Part shown: positions 19,042-29,268 of the stretch, piece by piece
Position numbering within the stretch: position 1 is the first letter of the stretch
How the letters are laid out: each line of letters opens with the position of its first letter
Source: Shewanella algicola
GTDB taxonomy: Bacteria; Pseudomonadota; Gammaproteobacteria; Enterobacterales; Shewanellaceae
Direction: 5' to 3'
Length of the DNA stretch: 64,000 bases
Assembly (NCBI RefSeq): GCF_014648035.1
Contig: NZ_BMQI01000003.1
Coordinates: forward strand, 62,001-126,000
Made by a program: the position numbers and the translations under genes
The notes under the pieces: generated by a model
Told to the model about the DNA's origin: nothing
The model's input: only the letters and a program-made list of their open reading frames with translations
Database searches by the model: none

Positions 19042-20583
19042 TTATGCGATGACATCGTGTGAACGAATATGCTCCTCTGTCGTTTCAGGGCAACTTGAAA
19101 TGATTTTTATCATTCCCAGCTCATCCACTTGTTCTAACCTTGCATTAAAGCCCCACAAGCGATGTAAGTGCTTTAGAACTTCTTGATGATTGTCGGCCAG
19201 CGGGATGTTATCAAATGGTATGTAGCGTAACGTAATAGAGCGGTCACCATTGACTTGCACTTGTTGCACCTGAATATTTGGCTCGATATTGGATAAGTTA
19301 TACTGCTGCGACATGATATTACGAATGTCTTGATAACCTTGCTCGTCATGAATCGCCGAAACGGCTAAGTGACTGCGTTTTTCATCGTCTAATATGCCAA
19401 ATAATTTAAAATCCCTAATGACTTTTGGGGATAAATATTGGCTAATAAAACTCTCATCTTTAAAGTTTTGCATCGCAAAATGCACTGTTGTTAACCAGTC
19501 ACTTCCGGCTATATCAGGAAACCAATGACGATCTTCATCCGTTGGGTGTTCGCAAATGCGTCTGATATCGACAAACATGGCAAAGCCAAGAGCATAAGGG
19601 TTAATCCCATTGTAATACGGGCTGTTATAAGAGGGTTGAGCAACTACTGCGGTGTGACTTTGCAAAAATTCGAGTATAAAGCGGTCGCTGACTTTTCCTG
19701 TATCGTATAGGTGGTTCAAAATGGTGTAATGCCAAAATGTGGCCCAGCCTTCATTCATGACCTGAGTTTGTTTTTGCGGGTAAAAATACTGCGCCATTTT
19801 GCGTACAATTCTCACCAGCTCACGTTGCCAAGGGGCTAATAATGGAGCGTTTTTTTCAATGAAATATAAAATGTTTTCTTGCGGCTCCTCAGGGAATATT
19901 TTATCACTCTTTTGCGGTGTCTGTTGTGGTTGAGTGGGTATCGTGCGCCACAAGTCGTTCACTTGGGTTTGCAGATAATCTTCACGCTCTTTTTGGCGAG
20001 CTTGTTCTTCTTTAAATGATACTTCAGAAGGGCGTTTATAACGGTCCACGCCATAATTCATTAGGGCATGGCATGAATCGAGGGTTAGCTCAACCTGCTC
20101 AATACCGTATTTAACCTCGCATTCTCGAATGTAATTTTTAGCAAATACTAAGTAATCAATAATGGAGCTGGCATCGGTCCAGGTTTTAAATAAATAATTA
20201 TTTTTAAAAAAACTGTTATGACCATAACAGGCATGGGCCATAACAAGTGCTTGCATAGTGATGGTATTTTCTTCCATTAAGTAGGCAATACATGGGTCTG
20301 AGTTAATCACAATCTCATAGGCAAGGCCCATTTGCCCGCGTTTATACCCTTGCTCAGTTTCAATAAAACGTTTACCAAAAGACCAATGAGTATAACCAAT
20401 GGGCATACCAATGCCGGCATAGGCATCCATCATTTGTTCTGCGGTAATGATCTCTATTTGATTAGGGTATGTGTCTAATTTAAAAAACTCAGCCGCGTTG
20501 GCAATTTCGTGTTGGTACTTTTCCAATAAGTCGAATGTCCATTCGGGTCCATCATCCAACGGTTTACGGGTTGCTTTAACCAT
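19042..20583 (-). CDS. SpoVR family protein (YcgB)
   Basis: A 513-residue SpoVR/YcgB protein with family segments GIGMPIGYTHWSFGKRFIETE, NSDPCIAYLMEENT, AHACYGHNSFFKNNYLF and MNEGWATFWHYTILNHLYD. The His-rich motifs suggest a metal site. In E. coli ycgB is under stress control, but the biochemical function is not known. It is the third gene after prkA and yeaH, 9 bases behind yeaH, so all three probably share one transcript. Confidence 0.95.
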   Translation of the reverse strand: MVKATRKPLDDGPEWTFDLLEKYQHEIANAAEFFKLDTYPNQIEIITAEQMMDAYAGIGMPIGYTHWSFGKRFIETEQGYKRGQMGLAYEIVINSDPCIAYLMEENTITMQALVMAHACYGHNSFFKNNYLFKTWTDASSIIDYLVFAKNYIRECEVKYGIEQVELTLDSCHALMNYGVDRYKRPSEVSFKEEQARQKEREDYLQTQVNDLWRTIPTQPQQTPQKSDKIFPEEPQENILYFIEKNAPLLAPWQRELVRIVRKMAQYFYPQKQTQVMNEGWATFWHYTILNHLYDTGKVSDRFILEFLQSHTAVVAQPSYNSPYYNGINPYALGFAMFVDIRRICEHPTDEDRHWFPDIAGSDWLTTVHFAMQNFKDESFISQYLSPKVIRDFKLFGILDDEKRSHLAVSAIHDEQGYQDIRNIMSQQYNLSNIEPNIQVQQVQVNGDRSITLRYIPFDNIPLADNHQEVLKHLHRLWGFNARLEQVDELGMIKIISSCPETTEEHIRSHDVIA

Positions 20584-20592
20584 GATTGCCCC

Positions 20593-21861
20593 CTATACAG
20601 CTTGTTTTTTAAAGAGTTCGCGAAATACTGGGTAAATGTCTTCGACTTCACGAATGTGTTGCACAGCAATATTATCAAATTGTTGCTGCAGATCCTGGTA
20701 CTGATCCCATAAGGTTTGATGGGCTCGGTGGGTGATTTCGATATAACTGAAATAACGTACTTTAGGCAAAATATACTTAGCCAATAAGTCATGGCAATGG
20801 GGCGAATCATCGGACCAATTATCTCCATCAGATGCTTGCGCTGCGTAAATATTCCACTCGTTTTCAGGATAGCGAGCTTGTTGAATTTCGTTCATCAGTT
20901 TTAATGCGCTTGATACAATGGTACCGCCGGTTTCTTGCGAGTAAAAAAACTCATGCTCGTCAACTTCTTTGGCTTGGGTATGATGACGGATATAGACAAC
21001 TTCAAGGTTTTTATAGCTGCGGGTTAAAAACAAATACAACAATATATAGAAACGTTTAGCGATATCTTTGGTGGCTTGATCCATTGAACCTGACACATCC
21101 ATCAAGCAAAACATCACAGCCTGACTGGACGGCTTTTCACGTTTTGCATAATTGTTGTAACGTAAATCGAAGGTGTCGATAAATGGCACATTGGCGATTT
21201 GTTTTTTGAGCTGTTCAATTTGCTCTTTTAACGCGAGTATTTTTTCAGCTTTTGAGCCCGGCATATCTTGTAACTGCTCAAGCTCAGCCTCTAACTCCCT
21301 AAGCGCGCGTTTTTTACTGGCAGACATCGCAATACGGCGGGCTAGGGACGATCGCAGTGAACGAACAATATTAATATTGGCAGGCACGCCGTCATTGGTA
21401 AAACCTGCTCGATAGGTTTGATACTCAACCAACTTATTAAGGCGATTATTTTGCAAGTTAGGTAGCTCTAGGTCTTCGAACAACAGTTCTAGGTATTCAT
21501 CTTTTGAAATATTAAAGACAAAATCGTCATTACCTTCGCCGCTGTCTGAAGCATCACCTTGACCCGCACCGCCTTGCCCACCACCACGTGGGCGTTGTAT
21601 TTGGTCGCCACGATTAAACTGATCATTACCCGGATGGACACGATTACGCTTACCACCTTGACCTTGCCTAAACAGCGGTTCGCTTATGTCACGGGTAGGG
21701 ATACTGATTTTTTCACCTTTATCAATATCGGTGACACTACGACGCGTCACCGCATCACTGACTGCTTTTTTGATTTGTTTTTTATAGCGTTCAATAAACC
21801 GCTGACGATTAACCGTGCTTTTTCCTTTAGCGTTGAGTCGTCTATCAATAAAATTTGCCAT
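20593..21861 (-). CDS. yeaH: YeaH/YhbH family VWA-like protein (DUF444)
   Basis: A 422-residue DUF444 protein. The N-terminus starts [20 protein letters not shown], a Gly/Gln-rich linker follows, and the C-terminal VWA-like domain carries the metal-ion site [12 protein letters not shown] 21861 was chosen with a GGGGGGCG ribosome site; an upstream start would add four residues. It is cotranscribed with prkA and spoVR and is probably a partner of the PrkA kinase. Confidence 0.94.
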   Translation of the reverse strand: MANFIDRRLNAKGKSTVNRQRFIERYKKQIKKAVSDAVTRRSVTDIDKGEKISIPTRDISEPLFRQGQGGKRNRVHPGNDQFNRGDQIQRPRGGGQGGAGQGDASDSGEGNDDFVFNISKDEYLELLFEDLELPNLQNNRLNKLVEYQTYRAGFTNDGVPANINIVRSLRSSLARRIAMSASKKRALRELEAELEQLQDMPGSKAEKILALKEQIEQLKKQIANVPFIDTFDLRYNNYAKREKPSSQAVMFCLMDVSGSMDQATKDIAKRFYILLYLFLTRSYKNLEVVYIRHHTQAKEVDEHEFFYSQETGGTIVSSALKLMNEIQQARYPENEWNIYAAQASDGDNWSDDSPHCHDLLAKYILPKVRYFSYIEITHRAHQTLWDQYQDLQQQFDNIAVQHIREVEDIYPVFRELFKKQAV

Positions 21862-21918
21862 ACGCCCCCCCAAGTCAAGGATCTGGCTGAGTAATTCTCA
21901 GCCAGGTCTGGGTGTTGA

Positions 21919-23853
21919 TTACGATGATTTTCGAACGCGTAAATACCATTCAGACAATAATCGAACTTGTTTCTTGGTATAGCCTTTCTCCATCATCCGA
22001 TTGACGAAATCATCGTGTTTACGCTGATCATCATTTGAGGTTTTGGCATTGAACGAAATAACGGGTAATAAATCCTCTGTATTAGAAAACATTTTCTTTT
22101 CAATCACTGTGCGCAGTTTTTCATAACTGGTCCACAATGGGTTATTACCTTCGTTGTTGGCTCTGGCACGTAAAACGAAGTTAACGATTTCATTACGGAA
22201 GTCTTTAGGATTACTTATGCCTGCAGGTTTTTCTATTTTCTCTAATTCAGCATTTAATGCACCACGGTCAAATAACTGACCGGTTTCAGGATCGCGGTAT
22301 TCTTGATCTTGGATCCAAAAGTCTGCGTAGGTAACATAACGGTCGAAAATATTCTGGCCATATTCAGAATAAGACTCAAGATAGGCGGTTTGAATTTCTT
22401 TACCAATAAATTCAACATACTTAGGAATAAGATAGCCTTTTAAAAACTCAAGGTACTTTTCGCTGGTTTCACTCGGGAATTGCTCTTGCTCAATTTGCTT
22501 TTCGAGTACGTAGAAAAGATGCACTGGATTGGCAGCAATTTCAGCGCTGTCAAAATTAAACACCCGAGATAAAATCTTAAAGGCAAAACGGGTCGATAAA
22601 CCTTGCATGCCTTCATCAACACCGGCGTAATCTCGATACTCTTGGTACGATTTTGCTTTAGGATCGGTGTCCTTTAAGCTCTCGCCGTTATACACCCGCA
22701 TTTTAGAATAAATCGATGAGTTTTCTGGGACTTTTAAACGCGACAATACACTAAATTGCGCTAATGTCTCCAGAGTACCTGGTGCACATGGTGCCATCGA
22801 TAATTCCGAGTTGGCCAATAACTTTTGATAAATGGCCATTTCTTCAGACACTCGTAAGCAATAAGGCACTTTGACAATATATACCCGGTCTAAAAACGCC
22901 TCGTTGTTTTTGTTGTTTCTAAAGGTCGACCATTCCGACTCGTTTGAGTGAGCCAAAATAATCCCTGTGTAGGGCAGTGCTGATAAACCCTCGGTACCGT
23001 TATAGTTACCTTCTTGAGTGGCGGTTAACAATGGATGTAGCACTTTAATTGGCGCTTTAAACATCTCGACAAACTCCATTAACCCCTGGTTAGCACGACA
23101 CAGTGCGCCTGAATAAGCGTAAGCATCGGCATCATCTTGTGAGAAATGCTCAAGTTGACGAATATCTACCTTACCGACAAGGGCTGAAATATCCTGGTTG
23201 TTTTCATCACCGGGTTCGGTTTTCGCAATACCGATTTGATCTAATACTGACGGGTAGACTTTAACCACCCTAAATTTAGAAATGTCACCACCATATTGAT
23301 GCAGTCGTTTTACTGCCCATGGAGACATGATTGTTTTAAGGTAACGTGCAGGAATTTTGTATTCGTTTAACAACAAGTCACGGTCTTCTTCAGGATCAAA
23401 CAAACAAAACGGATGATCGTTAACCGGGCTGCGCATACCATCGGCACTGAGAATGTAAATGGGCACTTGTTGCATCAATGCTTTGAGTTTTTCTGCCAGC
23501 GATGATTTGCCGCCACCTACAGGTCCTAGTAAGTAGAGGATCTGTTTTGATTCTTCTAGGCCTTGAGCTGAATGCTTAAGGTAAGCCACAATTTGTTCAA
23601 TGGAGTCTTCCATACCAAAAAAATCTTTAAAAGCCGGGTAGCTGGCGATAAGTCGGTTGGAAAAGATACGACTCAAAACGGGGTTTTTGGCGGTGTCGAC
23701 CATCTGAGCTTCACCAATAGCCATTAATAATCGCTCAGCAGCAGACACATACGCGCTCTTGTCTTGCTTACAAATATCAAGAAATTGCTCTAAGGTGTAT
23801 TCCTCGTCGAGTTTTTTCTCATAACGTTGTTGATAATGCTCAAAAATACCCAT
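21919..23853 (-). CDS. yeaG: PrkA family serine protein kinase (YeaG)
   Basis: A 644-residue AAA+/kinase protein, the usual length. The N-terminal AAA+ domain has Walker A in LLGPVGGGKSSLAEK, and the C-terminal PrkA kinase-like domain follows. The segment ILAHSNESEWSTFRNNKNNEAFLDRVYIVKVPYCLRV is typical. In E. coli YeaG acts with YeaH in nitrogen starvation and stationary phase. It is the first gene of the prkA-yeaH-spoVR unit, 57 bases before yeaH. Confidence 0.96.
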   Translation of the reverse strand: MGIFEHYQQRYEKKLDEEYTLEQFLDICKQDKSAYVSAAERLLMAIGEAQMVDTAKNPVLSRIFSNRLIASYPAFKDFFGMEDSIEQIVAYLKHSAQGLEESKQILYLLGPVGGGKSSLAEKLKALMQQVPIYILSADGMRSPVNDHPFCLFDPEEDRDLLLNEYKIPARYLKTIMSPWAVKRLHQYGGDISKFRVVKVYPSVLDQIGIAKTEPGDENNQDISALVGKVDIRQLEHFSQDDADAYAYSGALCRANQGLMEFVEMFKAPIKVLHPLLTATQEGNYNGTEGLSALPYTGIILAHSNESEWSTFRNNKNNEAFLDRVYIVKVPYCLRVSEEMAIYQKLLANSELSMAPCAPGTLETLAQFSVLSRLKVPENSSIYSKMRVYNGESLKDTDPKAKSYQEYRDYAGVDEGMQGLSTRFAFKILSRVFNFDSAEIAANPVHLFYVLEKQIEQEQFPSETSEKYLEFLKGYLIPKYVEFIGKEIQTAYLESYSEYGQNIFDRYVTYADFWIQDQEYRDPETGQLFDRGALNAELEKIEKPAGISNPKDFRNEIVNFVLRARANNEGNNPLWTSYEKLRTVIEKKMFSNTEDLLPVISFNAKTSNDDQRKHDDFVNRMMEKGYTKKQVRLLSEWYLRVRKSS

Positions 23854-24103
23854 GGTAACCCCCTCAAAACAACGGTAGTCTTACTTTTAAAAGCCAGAGT
23901 GATGGGTGAGGATCTAGGTAATCAAGATGCTAGACCTATCCAGCTTATATTAGGTTTTACGACTAAAGTGTAGGACAGGCTAAAAGACTTCGCGAAGTTT
24001 TATTTAAAATAAATCAAATAAAAACAATGACAAACAGTAGCATTTGCAATAGTTGCAAAAATAGAAGTAGTAAGAAAGTTTTAATTTTAATGAATGACAC
24101 ACA

Positions 24104-24129
24104 TAAAAAAGGAGCCCTGTAGGCTCCTT
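24104..24129 (-). terminator. sodB terminator
   Basis: Stem AAGGAGCC (24109-24116) / GGCTCCTT (24122-24129) with six T on the minus strand, just after the sodB stop. Confidence 0.85.
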
Positions 24130-24150
24130 AAGTTTTGCTGCTAATTAAGA

Positions 24151-24735
24151 TTATGCAGCAAAATTCTTGTTAACAAATTCCCAGTTAACAAGCTGCCAGA
24201 AGTGAGCTAAATATTCTGGACGTGCGTTACGGTAATCAACGTAGTATGCATGTTCCCATACATCTACCGTTAATAACGGAGTCACAGTTTCGTCAGTTAA
24301 CGGAGTAGCAGCATTGCTAGTGTTAACGATAGCGAGAGAACCGTCAGCTTTTTTTACAAGCCAAGTCCAAGCGCTACCAAAGTTATTGACTGCAGAATCT
24401 GTAAACTTAGCTTTGAATTCTTCAAAAGAACCGAAAGATGCATTGATAGCTGCTGCGATATCGCCAGTTGCTTCGCCGCCAGCGTTAGGCGCTAAGCAGT
24501 TCCAGTAAAAAGTGTGGTTCCAAACTTGAGCTGCGTTGTTGAACATGCCACCTGTTGAAGTTTTAACAACTTCTTCTAGCGTTTTGCTAGCAAATTCAGT
24601 TCCTTCAACTAAACCATTTAGTTTTACCACGTAAGTATTGTGGTGCTTACCGTAATGGAACTCGATAGTTTCTTGTGAAATGTGCGGTTCAAGTGCGTTC
24701 TTTGCATAAGGTAATGCTGGTAGTTCGAAAGCCAT
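24151..24735 (-). CDS. sodB: Iron superoxide dismutase
   Basis: A 194-residue Fe-type SOD. Metal ligands are His27, His74 ([10 protein letters not shown]), Asp158 and His162 ([11 protein letters not shown]). Gln70 in NNAAQVW is typical for the iron form. It converts superoxide to peroxide and oxygen in the cytoplasm. There is no export signal. Confidence 0.97.
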   Translation of the reverse strand: MAFELPALPYAKNALEPHISQETIEFHYGKHHNTYVVKLNGLVEGTEFASKTLEEVVKTSTGGMFNNAAQVWNHTFYWNCLAPNAGGEATGDIAAAINASFGSFEEFKAKFTDSAVNNFGSAWTWLVKKADGSLAIVNTSNAATPLTDETVTPLLTVDVWEHAYYVDYRNARPEYLAHFWQLVNWEFVNKNFAA

Positions 24736-25157
24736 TAGTATCTCTCCATGGATTCAGGTTATCGTTTTTGTTTACCCATCAGGTAACATTGCTCTAGTGC
24801 TATTGTACTGATTATTTTTGTGATGTGAATCATTGTTTAGGGAATTAACGTTAGCGTGAGGTCAAAATTGCATAGCAAATGGCTCATAGTGTTTAAACTA
24901 ACGCTTTTGTTACATTTTTTAACAGGTAATGTGTTCTTTTTAAGCGATTTAATGTTCAAAAGCTTAATTAGGATATTATGCCTTAAGTTTATGTGGTTAT
25001 AATTTAAGTGTTGGTTATGTTTAGGGTATTTTTATCTTTGATATAACCATTGATTTTATGGATTTTAAATAAACCTTACAATCTGTGGGATTTTGTTATT
25101 GGCTTAGGTGTCGTACAATAGCGATTAAATGTTCAGTCGTCGTACTTAGGAAATCAA
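24736..25157. other. Non-coding stretch between divergent sodB and grxD
   Basis: 422 AT-rich bases that must hold both promoters. A TATAAT-like -10 is visible in the GGTTATAATTTAAG stretch near 25000. No iron-regulator box or RNA gene could be assigned by eye. Confidence 0.5.
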
Positions 25158-25499
25158 ATGGAAACTGTAGAAAAGATTAAACAGCAAATTAGTGAAAACC
25201 CAATTATTGTGTACATGAAAGGTTCGCCTAAATTACCAAGCTGTGGATTTTCATCTCAAGTGGCTCAGGTGATGATCAACTGTGGTGAACAATTTGCATT
25301 CGTGGATATTTTACAGCACCCAGATATCCGTGCTGAATTACCTAAATTTGCTAACTGGCCAACATTCCCACAATTATGGGTTGAAGGCGAGTTGATTGGT
25401 GGTTGTGACATCATCACTGAGATGTTCCAAAAAGGTGAGCTTCAACCCATCATCAAAGCGACAGCTGACAAGTTCCGTACTGAAGACGCTGCAGAATAA
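25158..25499 (+). CDS. grxD: Monothiol glutaredoxin GrxD
   Basis: A 113-residue CGFS-type glutaredoxin, with the active site CGFS at Cys29 (PKLPSCGFSSQ) and the glutathione-binding WPTFPQLWVEGELIGGCDI. Such proteins hold and transfer [2Fe-2S] clusters with BolA partners. It is divergent from sodB, an association of iron and redox functions. Confidence 0.96.
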   Translation: METVEKIKQQISENPIIVYMKGSPKLPSCGFSSQVAQVMINCGEQFAFVDILQHPDIRAELPKFANWPTFPQLWVEGELIGGCDIITEMFQKGELQPIIKATADKFRTEDAAE

Positions 25500-25534
25500 C
25501 CGTTTTTAGATGTGTGTTTATTTACACACAATGA

Positions 25535-25573
25535 AAAAGCCCCAATTGCATAGTGCCATTGGGGCTTTTTGTT
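25535..25573. terminator. Bidirectional terminator between grxD and uraA
   Basis: Stem AAAAAGCCCCAAT / ATTGGGGCTTTTT with an 11-base loop and T-tracts on both strands. Confidence 0.88.
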
Positions 25574-25598
25574 AACGCTTTAGTTGTTCACGCAATGT

Positions 25599-26828
25599 TT
25601 AGGCGTCTGCTTTATGCTTTTTAGCTGCGGGTAAAATCAAGTTCATTAAAATAGCAACAATACCGCACAAGCTGATGCCAGTTAAACTGAACGAACCGAT
25701 ACCAAATGCCATACCGCCAATGCCAAACACTAACGTCACACCAACAATACTGAGGTTACGTGCTTCGCTCAAATCCACTTGATGACGGATTAACGTATTT
25801 AAGCCTACCGCAGCAATAGAGCCAAATAATAAACACATAATCCCCCCCATGACCGGTACCGGAATGGTTTGCATTAATGCCCCCAGTTTACCGACAAACG
25901 CTAAAGTAATCGCCGTTACAGCGGTCCACGTCATGATGCGCGGATCAAAACTTTTGGTGAGAGTCACTGCGCCTGTTACTTCACTGTAGGTGGTGTTAGG
26001 TGGTCCGCCTAAAGCAGATGCAGCGATAGTGGCAATACCGTCACCGGTTAAGGTGCGATGTAAGCCTGGCTTTTTAAGATAGTCTTTACCGGTTACATTT
26101 GAAATCGCCAAAATATCACCAATGTGCTCAACTGCTGGGGCGATGGCGACGGGGATCATAAATAAAATGGCGTGCCAGTTAAACTCCGGCGCAACAAAGT
26201 TAGGTACTGCCAACCAAGCAGCTTGACTGACGGGCGTAAAGTCAACAATCCCAAACGCTAAACTGACGCCATAACCCACTAAAATACCCGCAAGAATGGG
26301 CATTAAGCGTACTAAGCCTTTGGCAAATACCGCAACTAAAACCGTTGTAGCTAACGCAGATAGTGAGATAAACAGGGCAGTATTTTGTTCAACAATAACA
26401 AGGCTACCATCACCACTTTTGCCTAAGGCCATATTGACCGCAACTGGGGCTAAACCCAAACCAATGATCATGATCACTGGGCCAACTACAACAGGAGGTA
26501 ATAAGGTGTGAATAAAGTCGGTGCCGCGCAACTTAACCGTTAAGCCAAGTAGCATATACACAACCCCTGCCGCCATTAACCCACCCATAGTGGCAGGAAT
26601 CCCCCAGGTTTGTACGCCGTATAAAATCGGGGCGATAAAGGCAAATGAAGAAGCAAGAAATATGGGGACTTGGCGTTTGGTGACGATTTGAAACAGTAGG
26701 GTACCGAAACCGGCGGTAAATAAGGCGACACTGGTGTCTAAGCCTGTGAGCAGTGGCATTAACACCAACGCACCAAAAGCGACAAATAACATTTGTGCGC
26801 CTTGAAGCGGAATTAACACGCGTTTCAT
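25599..26828 (-). CDS. uraA: Uracil permease (NCS2 family)
   Basis: A 409-residue membrane protein with the NCS2 signatures VPIFLASSFAFIAP, GIATIAASALGGPPNTTYSEVTGAVTLTKSF and the transport segment around IAPAVEHIGDI. Uracil uptake by proton symport is the assigned role; xanthine relatives exist, so specificity is inferred from the uraA-hda context also found in E. coli. ATG 26828 is preceded by GGAG-AAAAAT; an ATG at 26843 is less likely. Confidence 0.88.
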   Translation of the reverse strand: MKRVLIPLQGAQMLFVAFGALVLMPLLTGLDTSVALFTAGFGTLLFQIVTKRQVPIFLASSFAFIAPILYGVQTWGIPATMGGLMAAGVVYMLLGLTVKLRGTDFIHTLLPPVVVGPVIMIIGLGLAPVAVNMALGKSGDGSLVIVEQNTALFISLSALATTVLVAVFAKGLVRLMPILAGILVGYGVSLAFGIVDFTPVSQAAWLAVPNFVAPEFNWHAILFMIPVAIAPAVEHIGDILAISNVTGKDYLKKPGLHRTLTGDGIATIAASALGGPPNTTYSEVTGAVTLTKSFDPRIMTWTAVTAITLAFVGKLGALMQTIPVPVMGGIMCLLFGSIAAVGLNTLIRHQVDLSEARNLSIVGVTLVFGIGGMAFGIGSFSLTGISLCGIVAILMNLILPAAKKHKADA

Positions 26829-27070
26829 ATTTTTCTCCATCATTATTTAGAAGTAGGCGTGTGATTAAACGGCGCGAATTGTCACATAAAACCGGCTAAT
26901 TTCATAACCTGTATTAGGTCTGTGTCGCGATTATAGTTATTTGATAACGCTACAATACTTGGTCAAATTGACCTTAGTGTTATGGTGCAGTCAAAAAGAG
27001 TTTTCGTTATCCATTTTTTATTATGATATAATTTTATTACTTATATCTGTTGCTGCGTTTATGTTATCTG

Positions 27071-28168
27071 ATGCTGAAAAAACTAATTAATCTCATTGTG
27101 TTACCTTTAATTGCGTTAACTTCAATTTCAATTGTGCAAGCTGCTGAAGTGGGCAAGCTCGATGAAGCTGATATTGCGGTAAGTTCGCGTGCAAATGATG
27201 TTAAAAGCAATGCTTTGAAAGAAGCCCTCGCGGCAGTGTTTTTAAAAAATTCCGGTAACCCAAGTGTGGTGTTAAATCCGTTGATTAAAGCGCAGATAGA
27301 TGAGCCTGAAATTATTTTGACTCAGTATGGCTTTTTTGAACAAAACGGTGAGCTCATGCTGAAAGCCAGTTTTGATCATCAACGCGTCATTGAAAAATTA
27401 CGTCAAGCAGGGTTACCCGTGTGGGGGAGTCAACGTCCTTTGACCTTAATGTGGCTTTCTGTTGATGATAACAGTGAACCTACTATTCTTGCCGATGCCT
27501 CACAATCAGCTATCCGTGATGATTTAAGCCAGCAATCTACCAATAAAGGCATACCGGTTTTGTTGCCAGTGATGGACTTAGATGATGTGATGGGGGTGAC
27601 TGTCAATGATGTTCGTGGCCGTTTTACCGACAGCGTTTTTATTGCTTCTGCTCGTTATCAGTCTGACTATTTTGCTATCGCCAATATTGAAAACCAAGGC
27701 AGCAGAGTGATGTTTTCAATTAGCCTATTTAATAAAGTGAGAACCAATGGTGTACTTCAACCTTTGGTGGCACAACAAGGTGAGGCGAGCGATAACCAAC
27801 AAGCAATAAAACGCATGATGAGTATTTTAGCCGATTATTACATTAGCCAGTATGCGATAGCATCAACGGGCAGTAATGCTGCTACAGAGGTGAGCTTTAG
27901 CGGGTTAAATAATATGACTCAAGTTGTTAATGTTGAAGCTTATTTACGTCAGTTAAGCGCCGTTAAATCAATTAGTTTAAGCCAATTTAAAGGCAGCACT
28001 GCAACTTATAGTATCGCGTTATTTAGCAATGTTGATGATTTACAGCGTTTACTGAATATTGATAACCGTTTATCACAAATTGATACCATGGGCAGTGTTG
28101 AATCATTTTATCAACAACAAACAGAAATCGTTCAACCTAAACTGATGTATCAATGGTTGGGGCAATAA
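27071..28168 (+). CDS. DUF2066 family exported protein
   Basis: A 365-residue protein with a signal peptide (MLKKLINLIVLPLIALTSISIVQA). ATG 27071 was preferred; the open frame allows a TTG at 27050. The DUF2066 family is a gammaproteobacterial periplasmic or envelope protein without known function. It is divergent from uraA and upstream of hda, 86 bases before it. Confidence 0.8.
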   Translation: MLKKLINLIVLPLIALTSISIVQAAEVGKLDEADIAVSSRANDVKSNALKEALAAVFLKNSGNPSVVLNPLIKAQIDEPEIILTQYGFFEQNGELMLKASFDHQRVIEKLRQAGLPVWGSQRPLTLMWLSVDDNSEPTILADASQSAIRDDLSQQSTNKGIPVLLPVMDLDDVMGVTVNDVRGRFTDSVFIASARYQSDYFAIANIENQGSRVMFSISLFNKVRTNGVLQPLVAQQGEASDNQQAIKRMMSILADYYISQYAIASTGSNAATEVSFSGLNNMTQVVNVEAYLRQLSAVKSISLSQFKGSTATYSIALFSNVDDLQRLLNIDNRLSQIDTMGSVESFYQQQTEIVQPKLMYQWLGQ

Positions 28169-28181
28169 CCTTATCAATGGT

Positions 28182-28205
28182 AGCGCTTTGTATTTACAGA
28201 GCGCT
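28182..28205. promoter_or_regulatory. Imperfect palindrome upstream of hda
   Basis: Two inverted AGCGCT-anchored halves form a 24-bp near-palindrome directly behind the DUF2066 stop. It overlaps the candidate hda -35 and could be an operator or a hairpin that ends the upstream transcript. No T-run follows. Confidence 0.35.
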
Positions 28206-28217
28206 TACATGTATAAT
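28188..28217 (+). promoter_or_regulatory. Candidate hda promoter
   Basis: TTGTAT (28188-28193), an 18-base spacer and TATAAT (28212-28217), 38 bases before the hda start codon. Confidence 0.45.
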
Positions 28218-28254
28218 GACTTTAGTTCGTTTTTTGATTTTGAGACCTATCTGA

Positions 28255-28965
28255 GTGACACAAAACTCACCGAGACAATTATCTTTACCCGTTTATTTAC
28301 CTGACGATGAAACCTTTCAGAGTTATTACCCTGCTTCGGGTAATGATGAGCTGATCCAAAAGCTTCAAGCCAGTGCTGAAGGTAAATTAACGTCTTCTTT
28401 GTATGTCTATGGTCCTGAAAAATCAGGTCGTACTCATTTAATGCATGCCGCTTGTGCACACGCGAATGATTTAGAACGTCGCACCTTATATATTCCACTT
28501 GGGATCCATGCCAGTATTTCACCCGCAATGTTTGAAGGGCTCGAGTCATTAGAGCTTATTTGCATTGATGATGTTGAAGCTATTGCGGGCCATCCTGTGT
28601 GGGAAGAAGCCATTTTTCATCTGTATAATCGTATAGCTGAGCAGCAAGATTGTTGTTTGATTGTCAGTGGTAATGCGTCGCCCTCAGAGGCGGGATTCTC
28701 CTTACCTGATTTAGTCTCGCGTATGCAATGGGGATTAATTTATCAGCTTCAACCCATGGCTGATGATGAAAAGCTCGCTGCATTACAACGCCGCGCGGCA
28801 ATGCGCGGTTTACAGTTATCTGATGAAGTAGGGCGCTTTTTGCTCACCCGTATGGCACGTGATTTACGTACTTTATTTGACGTGCTCGATAAGCTTGATA
28901 AAGCCTCGATGGTACATCAGCGTAAATTGACGATTCCGTTCATTAAAGAAATGCTTAGGCTATAA
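28255..28965 (+). CDS. hda: Hda, regulatory inactivator of DnaA
   Basis: A 236-residue AAA+ protein, near E. coli Hda in length. The N-terminal clamp-binding motif QLSLP is at residues 8-12. The P-loop region is YGPEKSGRTHLMHA. Sensor regions and the arginine-bearing segment FLLTRMARDLRTLFDVLDKLD are typical of DnaA relatives. Hda with the loaded beta clamp triggers DnaA-ATP hydrolysis after initiation. The start is GTG 28255. Confidence 0.95.
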   Translation: MTQNSPRQLSLPVYLPDDETFQSYYPASGNDELIQKLQASAEGKLTSSLYVYGPEKSGRTHLMHAACAHANDLERRTLYIPLGIHASISPAMFEGLESLELICIDDVEAIAGHPVWEEAIFHLYNRIAEQQDCCLIVSGNASPSEAGFSLPDLVSRMQWGLIYQLQPMADDEKLAALQRRAAMRGLQLSDEVGRFLLTRMARDLRTLFDVLDKLDKASMVHQRKLTIPFIKEMLRL

Positions 28966-29268
28966 ATCACGCTTAGCCATGTCGCGAACACGCAGTCATA
29001 CATTGTAAATGACAATAAAAAACGCCAAATGAATTCATTTGGCGTTTTTGTTTATCTAAATAACCTGAGCTTGGGATAAGGGGTGAACTTATGTTATTTA
29101 AAATCAAGATGTTACCCTCCCTCACTTTCAAGCTTGTCATTTGTTCTGCTAACAAGGCGAATTGACGCGTCAATAGTTAGCCTATTGTAAGTCGATTCAA
29201 CGCCGTTAGCAGGGCAAAGGACTGTTTGAAAGGCGTTTATTATCCCGAACTCAGGTTAAATACAGTGA
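28966..29268. other. Non-coding stretch between hda and the lipoprotein gene
   Basis: 303 bases between two convergent genes. It holds the hda terminator at 29018-29049; nothing else was recognised. Confidence 0.6.
29018..29049 (+). terminator. hda terminator
   Basis: A perfect palindrome centred on GAATTC, arm AAAAACGCCAAATGAA, followed by T-rich sequence. Confidence 0.9.

Noticed and set aside
28247..28549. Minus-strand reading frame opposite hda
   Set aside because: It is fully covered by the hda gene and has no independent support.
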